Below, in pieces: positions 15,480 through 23,713 of a DNA stretch of 61,890 nt (its first letter is position 1; every line of letters starts with the position of its first letter). The notes under the pieces were generated by a model. The model saw only the letters and a list, made by a program, of their open reading frames with translations. It did no database searches and was not told the origin of the DNA. This DNA comes from an uncultured Steroidobacter sp. (GTDB lineage: Bacteria; Pseudomonadota; Gammaproteobacteria; Steroidobacterales; Steroidobacteraceae). The DNA is taken from contig CALLKK010000020.1 in NCBI GenBank assembly GCA_938008435.1, forward strand, positions 1 through 61,890. The letters run 5' to 3'. A program made the translations under genes and the position numbers.

Positions 15480-17020
15480 CGCTCTCCGAACTGTCGATTC
15501 GCAGGCCCGTTTTCGCCACCGTCCTCTGCCTGCTCCTCGTCTTCGTCGGTCTGCTGTGTCTGTCGCGACTGTCGGTGCGCGAAATGCCGCGCGTCGAACG
15601 GCCTTCCGTCAGCGTCCAGACCTACTACCGCGGCGCCTCGGCGCAGGTCATCGAGTCGCGCATCACGCAGCCGATCGAAGATGCGCTCGCCGGTATCGAA
15701 GGCATCGAGAAAATAGTCTCCGCGAGCACCGACGAGAACTCGCGCATCACCATCGAGTTCTCCATCGACCGCAACATGGACGAAGCAGCGAACGATGTGC
15801 GCGATCGTCTATCGCGGCTTGCCTCCTCACTGCCGCAGGAAGCGAACGCACCTCAACTCCTCAAGTTCGACGGCGGCGAATCGCAAGTTGCCTTCGTGAA
15901 TCTTCGCAGCGATCGGCTCTCGCTCATGGAGCTGACCGACTACGCCGAGCGCAACATCCTGGACCGCTATGCCGCCCTTCCCGGCGTCGCACGCGCTGCC
16001 CTCGTCGGCGAGCGCCGGCCCGCCATGCGCATCTGGCCGGACCGCCAGGCGATGGCGGCGCGCGGCATTACGGTCGCCGACATCGAAACGGCACTGCGAA
16101 CCCAGAACCTCGAGCTGCCCGCCGGCCGCCTGGAATCCGTGGATCGCGAGTTCACGCTGCGTACCGACACGCGCCTGACGACCGAGGAGCAGTTTCGCGA
16201 CTTGATCGTGCAGCGAGGCAGCGACGGCTACTTCGTGCGGCTCGGCGAGATCGCCGAGGTGCGCCTTGCCCCGGAAAACGAGCGCAGTGCATCCCGCTCT
16301 AACGGTGCGCCCGGCGTCAACTTCACGATTCAGCAGCAATCCGATGCCAACGCGCTGGAGGTCGCCGAAGCCGTCGCCGTCTTGACCGAAACGCTGTCGA
16401 AGACGCTGCCTGAGCACATGGAGCTGCGCGTGCTAATCAATAACGGCGAGTTCATCCGTGCGTCGCTCCGCGAAGTCGAGCTCGCCATTCTGTTCTCGCT
16501 CGGATGCGTGCTCGTCGTCATTTACGGCTTCATGGGCAATTGGCGCGCCACCTTGATCCCGGCGCTCACCATTCCCGTATCGATCATTGCGTCGGCGATC
16601 TTCATTTACGCGATGGACTATTCGCTCAATACGCTGACGCTGCTTGCCATCGTGCTCGCGATCGGTCTCGTAGTCGACGACGCGATCGTCGTGCTGGAAA
16701 ACATCCACCGACACCTGGAAAACGGCCGCGACGGCCTGCTCGCCGCGCTCTACGGCAGCCGCGAGGTCGGCTTTGCCATTATCGCGACCACAGCCGTCTT
16801 GATCACGGTGTTCCTGCCGCTGTCGTTCCTGACCGGCACGATCGGCCGCCTGTTCGTCGAATTCGGGCTGACGCTTGCCGCGTCGATCTTCATCTCCTGC
16901 ATCGTCGCGCTCTCGCTCGTGCCGATGCTGTCCTCGAAGCTCCTAAGGCGCGAGGCCATGCATGGTCGCGCCGCGCAGCTCATCGAATCTGCCTTCGCTC
17001 GCATTGCGGCAGCGCTATGA
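15476..17020 (+). CDS. RND efflux transporter, N-terminal half (frameshifted gene)
   Basis: 514 residues, the front half of an HAE1-type RND proton antiporter. It contains TM1 (PVFATVLCLLLVFVGLLCLS), the first porter region, and TM2-TM6, including the paired aspartates of TM4 (VLAIGLVVDDAIVVLENIHRH). The GTG start overlaps the adaptor stop. It ends at a TGA at 17018-17020, just where the periplasmic loop before TM7 begins; the sequence continues smoothly in the next frame as the second half. Alone it should not make a working pump. Total length of the two halves (about 1030 residues) equals a normal RND protein. Confidence 0.9.
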   Translation: MTLSELSIRRPVFATVLCLLLVFVGLLCLSRLSVREMPRVERPSVSVQTYYRGASAQVIESRITQPIEDALAGIEGIEKIVSASTDENSRITIEFSIDRNMDEAANDVRDRLSRLASSLPQEANAPQLLKFDGGESQVAFVNLRSDRLSLMELTDYAERNILDRYAALPGVARAALVGERRPAMRIWPDRQAMAARGITVADIETALRTQNLELPAGRLESVDREFTLRTDTRLTTEEQFRDLIVQRGSDGYFVRLGEIAEVRLAPENERSASRSNGAPGVNFTIQQQSDANALEVAEAVAVLTETLSKTLPEHMELRVLINNGEFIRASLREVELAILFSLGCVLVVIYGFMGNWRATLIPALTIPVSIIASAIFIYAMDYSLNTLTLLAIVLAIGLVVDDAIVVLENIHRHLENGRDGLLAALYGSREVGFAIIATTAVLITVFLPLSFLTGTIGRLFVEFGLTLAASIFISCIVALSLVPMLSSKLLRREAMHGRAAQLIESAFARIAAAL

Positions 17021-18632
17021 GCGCCTCCTTGTGTCCTTACTGCCGCACAGCGCCTGGGTGATCGCCGCCGCTGTGCTGCTGCTGGCAGGCGCCATCGGCC
17101 TGTTCACGCAGCTTCGCTCCGAAGGCGCCCCGGTTCAGGACAGCGGTTTCATCCTCACATCCATCGTCGGCCCGGAAGGTGCGAGCTTCGAGTACATGGA
17201 TCGCGTGACGCGCCAGGTCGAAGACATCATCCGCACCATGCCGGGTTCCGAGGATTACGCGCGTGTGTATTCCTCCGTCCCGGCCGCTGCCAGCAACTCG
17301 CAGCTCAATCGCGCGAACGTCAATATCTCGCTCGTCGACTTCTCGGAACGATCGCGCTCGGGCATGGAGATCGCCTCCGCAATTCAGAAGCGGCTTGCCG
17401 ATATTCCCGAGGTGCAGATCACCTCCCGCGTCAGCGGCATGATGGGCTTCGGCGCGAATGCGCAGCAGGCCAGCTTCGTGCTGCAGGGCCCCGACTACGA
17501 GACCCTTTCCAGCTGGCGCGAGCAGCTCTTGCCGCATCTCCTGGCGAACCCTGCCTTCGCGCGCGTCGATGTCGACTATCGCGAGCGCAAACCCCAGATG
17601 CTCGTGAAGATCGACCGCGATCGAGTCGCCGAGCTCGGCGTCTCGCTCCAGACGCTGAGCCACACGCTCGAGACCATGCTGGGCTCGCGTATCGTCACGA
17701 CCTTCGTCGAGGCGGGCCGCGAGTACAACGTCATCGTGCAAGGCGCTCGCGCCGAACGTGCCACGCCGGACGACCTGAGCAACCTCTACGTAAGATCGGA
17801 GCGAACCGGCGAGCTGATTCCGATCTCGAACCTCGCCTGGCTGGAGGAAACATCGGTCGCCCAGGAGTTCAAGCGCTTCAACCGCCTGCGCGCCATCACG
17901 TTCACGATTCGATTGACGGACGAGGCCACGCAAGGCGATGCGGTCGCGTTCATGCGTCGGCTCGTCGCCGAGCAGCTACCGGAAAGCGCCTCGCTCGACT
18001 ACGACGGCGCGACGCGCGAGTACCTCCAGTCCACGAGCGAGCTGTACTGGACGTTCGCCTGGGCGCTCATCGTCGTGCTGCTCGTTCTCGCCGCCCAGTT
18101 CGAAAGCTATCTCAACGCGCTCGTCATCATGGCGACCGTGCCGCTCGCGATCATCGGGGCGGTACTCGGCATGTACGTGAGCGACGTTTCGATCAACATC
18201 TATAGCCAGATCGCAATCGTCATGCTGATCGGCCTTGCCGCGAAGAACGGCGTGCTCATCGTCGAGTTCGCCAATCAGCTGCGCGATGCGGGCGTGGAAT
18301 TCCGCGACGCCATCGTGCAGGCCTCGGCCGCGCGCCTGCGCCCGGTGCTGATGACCACATTCTGCGCGGCCGGCGGTGCAATACCGCTTTATTTCGCGCA
18401 CGGCGCCGGTGCCGAGAATCGTTACCCCGTCGGCGTGGTCATCATCTACGGCGTGATCGTTTCCATGGTGCTGACGCTCGTCGTCGTGCCGGCGGTCTAT
18501 GCCCTGCTCGCGCGCAACGCCCGCACGCCGGAGTACGTCAGCCGCCTGATCGACCGGCTCACTGCGCGATCGTCTTCCGACGCTCTAAGCGCCGCACAGA
18601 CGCTCGACGACCACGTATCCACTCGAACCTGA
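16962..18632 (+). CDS. RND efflux transporter, C-terminal half (frameshifted gene)
   Basis: Open frame of 556 residues. True homology begins about 17012 (YERLLVSLLPHSAWVIAAAV = TM7); the ATG at 16962 lies inside the first half and its first residues are out-of-frame sequence. The second porter region and TM8-TM12 follow, with the conserved TM10 lysine (GLAAKNGVLIVEFANQL) and VLTLVVVPAVYALLARN. Moving from the first frame to this one needs a +1 shift between about 17003 and 17017, where there is no long homopolymer. It may be a real mutation, a sequencing error or, less likely, programmed shifting. Fourteen bases downstream is the cytochrome gene. Confidence 0.88.
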   Translation: MVAPRSSSNLPSLALRQRYERLLVSLLPHSAWVIAAAVLLLAGAIGLFTQLRSEGAPVQDSGFILTSIVGPEGASFEYMDRVTRQVEDIIRTMPGSEDYARVYSSVPAAASNSQLNRANVNISLVDFSERSRSGMEIASAIQKRLADIPEVQITSRVSGMMGFGANAQQASFVLQGPDYETLSSWREQLLPHLLANPAFARVDVDYRERKPQMLVKIDRDRVAELGVSLQTLSHTLETMLGSRIVTTFVEAGREYNVIVQGARAERATPDDLSNLYVRSERTGELIPISNLAWLEETSVAQEFKRFNRLRAITFTIRLTDEATQGDAVAFMRRLVAEQLPESASLDYDGATREYLQSTSELYWTFAWALIVVLLVLAAQFESYLNALVIMATVPLAIIGAVLGMYVSDVSINIYSQIAIVMLIGLAAKNGVLIVEFANQLRDAGVEFRDAIVQASAARLRPVLMTTFCAAGGAIPLYFAHGAGAENRYPVGVVIIYGVIVSMVLTLVVVPAVYALLARNARTPEYVSRLIDRLTARSSSDALSAAQTLDDHVSTRT

Positions 18633-18646
18633 CTGCCACTACCGCT

Positions 18647-19144
18647 ATGAAACTGCGTTCCATGCTTCGCGTCCGTCCGCTCCTCGCACTCACCGCCTGC
18701 GCTGCGGCCGCCGCCCCTCTGATTGCGCCGCTGCAAGCGAGCACGCCGCTACCGCGTCCGCACGCACAGGAAGTCATCGATGCACGGCGCGATGGCTTCA
18801 ATACGATCGGCTGGGCCTCGAAGGCGATCAACGATCAGCTGAAGACCCGCGCGCCCGGCCTCAACCGGATCGCAACGGCCGCCGAGACGATCCACAAGAT
18901 GGCGCCTGAGATTGCTTATTGGTTTCCCGCCGGTACCGGTCCCGAATCGCGGCTCGATACGAAAGCGATGCCAGAAATTTGGTCCAAGCGTGCCCATTTC
19001 GATGCGCTGACACGCGAGCTCGTCGCCGAATCCCAGCGCCTTCAGGACGCCATCGCGACGCAGGACGTGGCAGCGATCCGCACTCAATTCACCGCGCTGC
19101 GTCAGGTCTGCTCACGCTGTCACCGTGCATATCTCGCGGACTAG
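18647..19144 (+). CDS. Cytochrome c'-type (class II) periplasmic protein
   Basis: 165 residues with a Sec signal (MKLRSMLRVRPLLALTACAAAAAPLIAPLQA) and the haem attachment site CSRCH about nine residues from the C-terminus, the position typical of class II cytochromes c (c', c556). The body is predicted mostly helical (FNTIGWASKAINDQLKT, FDALTRELVAESQRLQDAI), matching the four-helix bundle. It follows the RND gene by 14 bases on the same strand, so co-transcription is likely. Family roles include electron transfer and gas binding; a link to the pump is not evident. Confidence 0.85.
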   Translation: MKLRSMLRVRPLLALTACAAAAAPLIAPLQASTPLPRPHAQEVIDARRDGFNTIGWASKAINDQLKTRAPGLNRIATAAETIHKMAPEIAYWFPAGTGPESRLDTKAMPEIWSKRAHFDALTRELVAESQRLQDAIATQDVAAIRTQFTALRQVCSRCHRAYLAD

Positions 19145-19463
19145 CGGGATTCATTCGGCGCGCTGCCTGGCTTAAGACGCTACGTTGCCGGAAACTCCGG
19201 CCTCTCTTTGATTCATCCAAGCGTGCGCCGTATCGGCATCATGTGCAGCGGGCACAATCATCAAAGCTGGTGCAGGGAGGCTTCTATCTATTTCGTGAAT
19301 GTGGGTACCGTGCCATGCAACGCGAGGCCGAATGCGCCCTGGCGCGAGCTAGCCGCTCGCTTCGTCCGTCGATCCTCTATACACCTTAGTCCAGTGGCGC
19401 CTGCTGCACTGGGCTTCCTATTCTTCTGGCATGCGCGGTCCGCGCGATCGGAGGAAACACGCC
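19145..19463. other. Intergenic region with a weak terminator
   Basis: No convincing gene in 319 bases. A 6-bp stem GCCGGA-AAC-TCCGGC at 19187-19201 followed by CTCTCTTT could end the efflux/cytochrome transcript. The far end holds the strong ribosome site of the next gene (GGAGGAAA at 19450-19457). No clear promoter hexamers were seen. Confidence 0.45.
19187..19208 (+). terminator. Possible weak intrinsic terminator after the cytochrome gene
   Basis: A 6-bp GC-rich stem with a 3-nt loop, followed by CTCTCTTT. It lies 43 bases after the cytochrome stop. The T tract is interrupted, so confidence is modest. Confidence 0.4.
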
Positions 19464-22400
19464 ATGCAGGCAGGTACGACGCTCTTTCAATTGCGTGCGG
19501 ATGGAGACGGCTTCTTCGACGGCTCGAACTTGGGCGTGCGGATCGCTCGCGCAGTCAATGCCAAGCCGCGCGCGGGTGGCGCGGCCGTCACGCTGGCCGG
19601 CGGCGTGATCGAGATCGGGCGGCACAAGGCCCTCGACAGTCTCTCCTCCTTCACGATCGAAGCGACCGTCACGCCGCGCACGATCGGACCCGAACGGCAG
19701 AACATCGTCGAAGCGCAATCGCCCGGCATTGCGTTGTTCATGAGCCCAGAGGGCAAGCTCGTAGGCTCTCTGCTCATCAACGGCTCATGGCAAGGCCTCG
19801 ATTCGGGCAACGTCCGGCTCGAAGCGAACACAGCGACGACCGTGCGCTTCACGCGCGATGAGGCCGGCAAGGTCGAGCTCAGCATCGGCGATCGGGTCGT
19901 CGCCACTAAGACCATCGCCGGCGCCATTCAGAAAGCCGGCGACGGCGGCTTCAAGATCGGCGCCTGGACCGACGGCAAGAAGTGGCCGTTCGACGGCACG
20001 ATCTCCGATCTAGCGATTCGGACCGGAGCGGTACCTGCCACCTATATCAGCTCGCTACGACAGAAAGCGCAGCAGATAGAAGCCTCGGTATCGAGTGTCC
20101 TGCGCCGCGTGCGCGTCAGCTTGATTCCGGACGAGAGCCGCGCGCGGCTGCTGCCCATCAAGGACATCATGAACGCAGCCGGCGTCGAGCGACTGTCCGA
20201 TCTGCAGACGCTCAAGATCACGACACGCACCGTGATCACGAAAGGCATGGTGCTCGTGGCTGGCAAGAAGGCGCCGACGATCGATTGGTCGTCGATCGTG
20301 AACGAGTTTCGCGCCGCCACGAAGGCCGACAAGCAGAAGCTCCTGGCGCGCACGCTCACGAATCAGAATTCGGAGAAGGTGCTGCTCAAGGCCGTGACCT
20401 CGACGGCGGGCGGCACGACGCAGCCGGGCGCCGGACCTGCGATCACACCCATAGGGACAGGAACGTCGCTCGGGGGCGCGGCAGTGGTTTCTGCATTCGG
20501 TACGCAACCCGGCAGCGCGTTCGGTACCACCGTCACGCACGTCGGCACGACTGCTTCCGCAACGCCGACCGCTGCCCTCGCGCGAAACCTCCGCGACGTC
20601 GCGCGTATGCGTCCGGACTTGCTCCGCACATCGCCTAGCGAATTCATTCGTCTCGACGGAAGTCAGCTCAAGGTCGATCCGGCGCTCCTCACCAAGGTGA
20701 AGGATCGCAACCCGATCAACTGGGTGGACACGGTCGCACCTCAGTATCACCTGCTGACGCTCAAGACCATTCCGGTGAACTCGGCCGTCATCATTGCCGG
20801 CGAGCTCGATCTCACGAACACGGAGCTCGTGGTCGAGCCGAATGTCGGCACGCTCTACATCATCGCCGAGAAGATGATCTGCGGCGACAACGCGGCGATT
20901 ACATGGCGGCGCCCCAGCGGCACGACGCCCGCACGACAGGACGATCCGAGCCTCAACGGGCGTAGCTGGTCCGGCGTGCACACGAAGCCGAACTCGCGCG
21001 ACGGTCTCGACGGCGAGAACGGACGCGATGGCGCAGCCGGTCTCAACGGTGCGCCTGGCGCGCCTGCGCCGAATCTCGAAATGTGGGTCAAACACATGAC
21101 CGGCATGCCGAACCTCGACTTCACCGGCGAAGACGGTCGTCCCGGCGGCGCCGGCCAGCGTGGCGGTCGCGGCGGCAATGGCGCCGACGGCAAAGTGGGC
21201 GAACGTATCTGGTTCTTCGGCTGGCGTTGCACGAGCGATCCGGGCGATGGCGGCGATGGTGGTAACGGCGGTCGCGGCGGAGCCGGTGGACGCGGCGGCA
21301 ATGGCGGTAATGGCGGCAAGATCACGATCGGCGTGCTGGAAGGCACGCTCACCAGCACCGTCACGAACAAGGCATTCAAGATCAAGAACGCAGGCGGACG
21401 TCCCGGCCGCGGCGGCGCCGGCGGCGCCGGCGGCTTGGGCGGAGCGGGCGGTCGATCCGGCGTGGGCGAAACCTGCAAAGATGCGGAGCACGGCCATCCC
21501 GGCGCGCAGGGACAACCTGGTCCGACGGGTCAGGACGGCTTCTCTGCAGGTATCGATGGCTATGTGGAGTTCTTCGAATTCTCCGAAGACGCGTGGGACG
21601 AGCTGCTGACGCGCCCCTGGGTGACGGAAGTTGCACCCGTGCAAGCGTTCCCCGGCGACACCGTGACGCTGCGCGGCTCACGCTTCACACCGCAGGACCA
21701 AGTGTTCTTCGACGGCGAGGTCGTGTCACATACCATCGCGCCGGACGAGAGCGTGCAATTCACCGTACCGGATGATGCGAGCGGCGGCGCGAAGACGATT
21801 TACGTACAGCGCTCCGACGGCGACGAGAGCAATCGCATCACGGCCTATGTGAAACCGAGACTGGATACGCTTCCGAACGCTCTCGCACCAGGCGCCGAGG
21901 TCTCGATCAAGGGCGCCGCATTCCTGCCGGATGCAACGGTACTGATCAACGGCGCGGCCGCTCCAGCGACGGACGTCAGCGCGACTGAGATCAAGTTCGT
22001 GATGCCCGGCACCGACGGCACGGGATCATCGGGCGGCAGCGTTACCGTACAAGTACGCAATCCAGACGGATTGGTGTCGAACCTGCGCACGGCACAGATT
22101 CCCCGCATCCTCGAAGTCCCCTTCAAGTACGGCCAACACAATCTGCCTTTCAATAATTTCTCGGACGGCATTCCGGATTGGAGCACGTTCGAGGACACCT
22201 TCGGCGCAGCGGAAGTCTGGCACGAGCTGCTCGATTCGGTGTTCGGCCATCCGGTGCTCACGACCGCGTACTTCATCTTCTATAAAAAGTTCCTAAAGGG
22301 TAAAGCCAACGGCGGTTACGCGACTGGCTTCTGCACTTCGCTGTCGAGCTTCGTGGCGGATCGCTTCTGGCAAGGACGCAACGACACGATCACGGTCACG

Positions 22401-23582
22401 AAGGATTCCATCCACAAGCTGCTGACCGCCGTGCACGGCAAGCTCTTGAGCCGCGAGTCGCTGCTGCATTTCCACGATCAGGGCCGCCAAGGCGTAGACC
22501 GCGTACTGCGCACCTATCGCGAGATCGAGGCCACGTTCCTGCGCGGCTGCGATCGCCACAATGCGCCGCTCTTGTTCTTCATCCCGTCGGGCGCCGCCTG
22601 GGATTCGGGTTACTTCGATAAGCTGAGCGACTCTCACTGCATCATGCCGTGGCGTTTCGTGTATCCGGAAGGACGCGTGCCGACGCGCGACCCCACGGGC
22701 ACGACGACGCTGACGGATCCTCGCGACGTGGAGCTCTACTGCTGGGATTGCAACCGTTCAGACTCGCCGAACTGCCGGCTCAAGTTCTTCGAAGAGGATG
22801 GCAAGATCCATTACGACTATTTCGTCGAGTCGACGAAAAAATTCAGCAGCAAGGACGGCATCACGCTCGGCATGATGCGCCTTGGCGACTACCTGCTCGC
22901 AGACCACGACCTGCCGTTCAGCGGACCGTTCGGCCTGCGGCGCTTCATCATCGACTTCTTGCTATCGCCGGCAGACCTCGAGATCACCGACGGCGCGGGG
23001 CGGCGTACCGGCAACTTCGGAGGTCAAATACTGGCAGAGATTCCGGACAGCCATCCGTGCTACTTGATCCCGCACTGCTACCTGCTGCCGGAAGATACCG
23101 CGCTCACACGTCGCATCGTGGGCAACGCAACGGGCCAATATTCCTTCCACTCGATTCTGCCGCAGGGCGGTTCGCTGGCGCTCGAGAATGTCTCCACGCA
23201 GGCCGGTCAAGCCGACGTGCTCGCGGTGAGCGCCGATGCGAATCAAATCCGCTTCACGCCGGCGGCGGAGAAGACGTTCGCCTTGACGCTGTCGCGAATG
23301 GTAGGCACCCAGGCACGTGCATTGGCGATCACCGGTGCGGGCGGCGGTCCCGCAGCGGACGTCGACATCACGCTGTCGCCGGACCTGTCGCTGCTACGCG
23401 TCGGTAATCGCGGCGCTGCCCGCAACGTGACCGTCAAGGCTTTCTCGATCGACAAGGCGACCAATACTCCCGCGAATCGACAGTTCGCGACTCTGAATCT
23501 GCCTGCCAACCACGACCTCACGGTCGCGGTCAGCAACTGGACGAACCTCGATGCTGCAGTGGAGACACTGAAATTCGATTGA
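19464..23582 (+). CDS. Large multidomain protein: LamG-like, collagen-like Gly-rich, TIG x2, putative papain-fold domain
   Basis: 1372 residues from the ATG at 19464, fixed by GGAGGAAA six bases upstream. Residues about 20-195 look like a LamG/concanavalin-type sandwich (SSFTIEATVTPRTIG, WPFDGTISDLAIRTG). About 510-700 is glycine-rich and collagen-like, with runs such as GGDGGNGGRGGAGGRGG. Two TIG/IPT domains follow at about 720-875. Residues 950-1150 contain GFCTSLSSF (Cys about 957), SHCIMPWRFVYPEG (His about 1058) and CWDCN (Asp about 1095), which could be a C39/papain-like triad; this is inference. No signal peptide or membrane segment is visible, so export, if any, is non-classical. I do not recognise the whole architecture. 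Confidence 0.9.
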   Translation: MQAGTTLFQLRADGDGFFDGSNLGVRIARAVNAKPRAGGAAVTLAGGVIEIGRHKALDSLSSFTIEATVTPRTIGPERQNIVEAQSPGIALFMSPEGKLVGSLLINGSWQGLDSGNVRLEANTATTVRFTRDEAGKVELSIGDRVVATKTIAGAIQKAGDGGFKIGAWTDGKKWPFDGTISDLAIRTGAVPATYISSLRQKAQQIEASVSSVLRRVRVSLIPDESRARLLPIKDIMNAAGVERLSDLQTLKITTRTVITKGMVLVAGKKAPTIDWSSIVNEFRAATKADKQKLLARTLTNQNSEKVLLKAVTSTAGGTTQPGAGPAITPIGTGTSLGGAAVVSAFGTQPGSAFGTTVTHVGTTASATPTAALARNLRDVARMRPDLLRTSPSEFIRLDGSQLKVDPALLTKVKDRNPINWVDTVAPQYHLLTLKTIPVNSAVIIAGELDLTNTELVVEPNVGTLYIIAEKMICGDNAAITWRRPSGTTPARQDDPSLNGRSWSGVHTKPNSRDGLDGENGRDGAAGLNGAPGAPAPNLEMWVKHMTGMPNLDFTGEDGRPGGAGQRGGRGGNGADGKVGERIWFFGWRCTSDPGDGGDGGNGGRGGAGGRGGNGGNGGKITIGVLEGTLTSTVTNKAFKIKNAGGRPGRGGAGGAGGLGGAGGRSGVGETCKDAEHGHPGAQGQPGPTGQDGFSAGIDGYVEFFEFSEDAWDELLTRPWVTEVAPVQAFPGDTVTLRGSRFTPQDQVFFDGEVVSHTIAPDESVQFTVPDDASGGAKTIYVQRSDGDESNRITAYVKPRLDTLPNALAPGAEVSIKGAAFLPDATVLINGAAAPATDVSATEIKFVMPGTDGTGSSGGSVTVQVRNPDGLVSNLRTAQIPRILEVPFKYGQHNLPFNNFSDGIPDWSTFEDTFGAAEVWHELLDSVFGHPVLTTAYFIFYKKFLKGKANGGYATGFCTSLSSFVADRFWQGRNDTITVTKDSIHKLLTAVHGKLLSRESLLHFHDQGRQGVDRVLRTYREIEATFLRGCDRHNAPLLFFIPSGAAWDSGYFDKLSDSHCIMPWRFVYPEGRVPTRDPTGTTTLTDPRDVELYCWDCNRSDSPNCRLKFFEEDGKIHYDYFVESTKKFSSKDGITLGMMRLGDYLLADHDLPFSGPFGLRRFIIDFLLSPADLEITDGAGRRTGNFGGQILAEIPDSHPCYLIPHCYLLPEDTALTRRIVGNATGQYSFHSILPQGGSLALENVSTQAGQADVLAVSADANQIRFTPAAEKTFALTLSRMVGTQARALAITGAGGGPAADVDITLSPDLSLLRVGNRGAARNVTVKAFSIDKATNTPANRQFATLNLPANHDLTVAVSNWTNLDAAVETLKFD

Positions 23583-23713
23583 GCTGCGAGAAGCGCCCCG
23601 CCGGCGGCATCGAATCGTGACGGTCGATCTGCGCCGCGGCGCGACCATACGCGCGCTGCTACGCGATGCTGATCGCCTAACAGCCACGCTAAGATGCGCT
23701 TCAGTCGTTGCGG

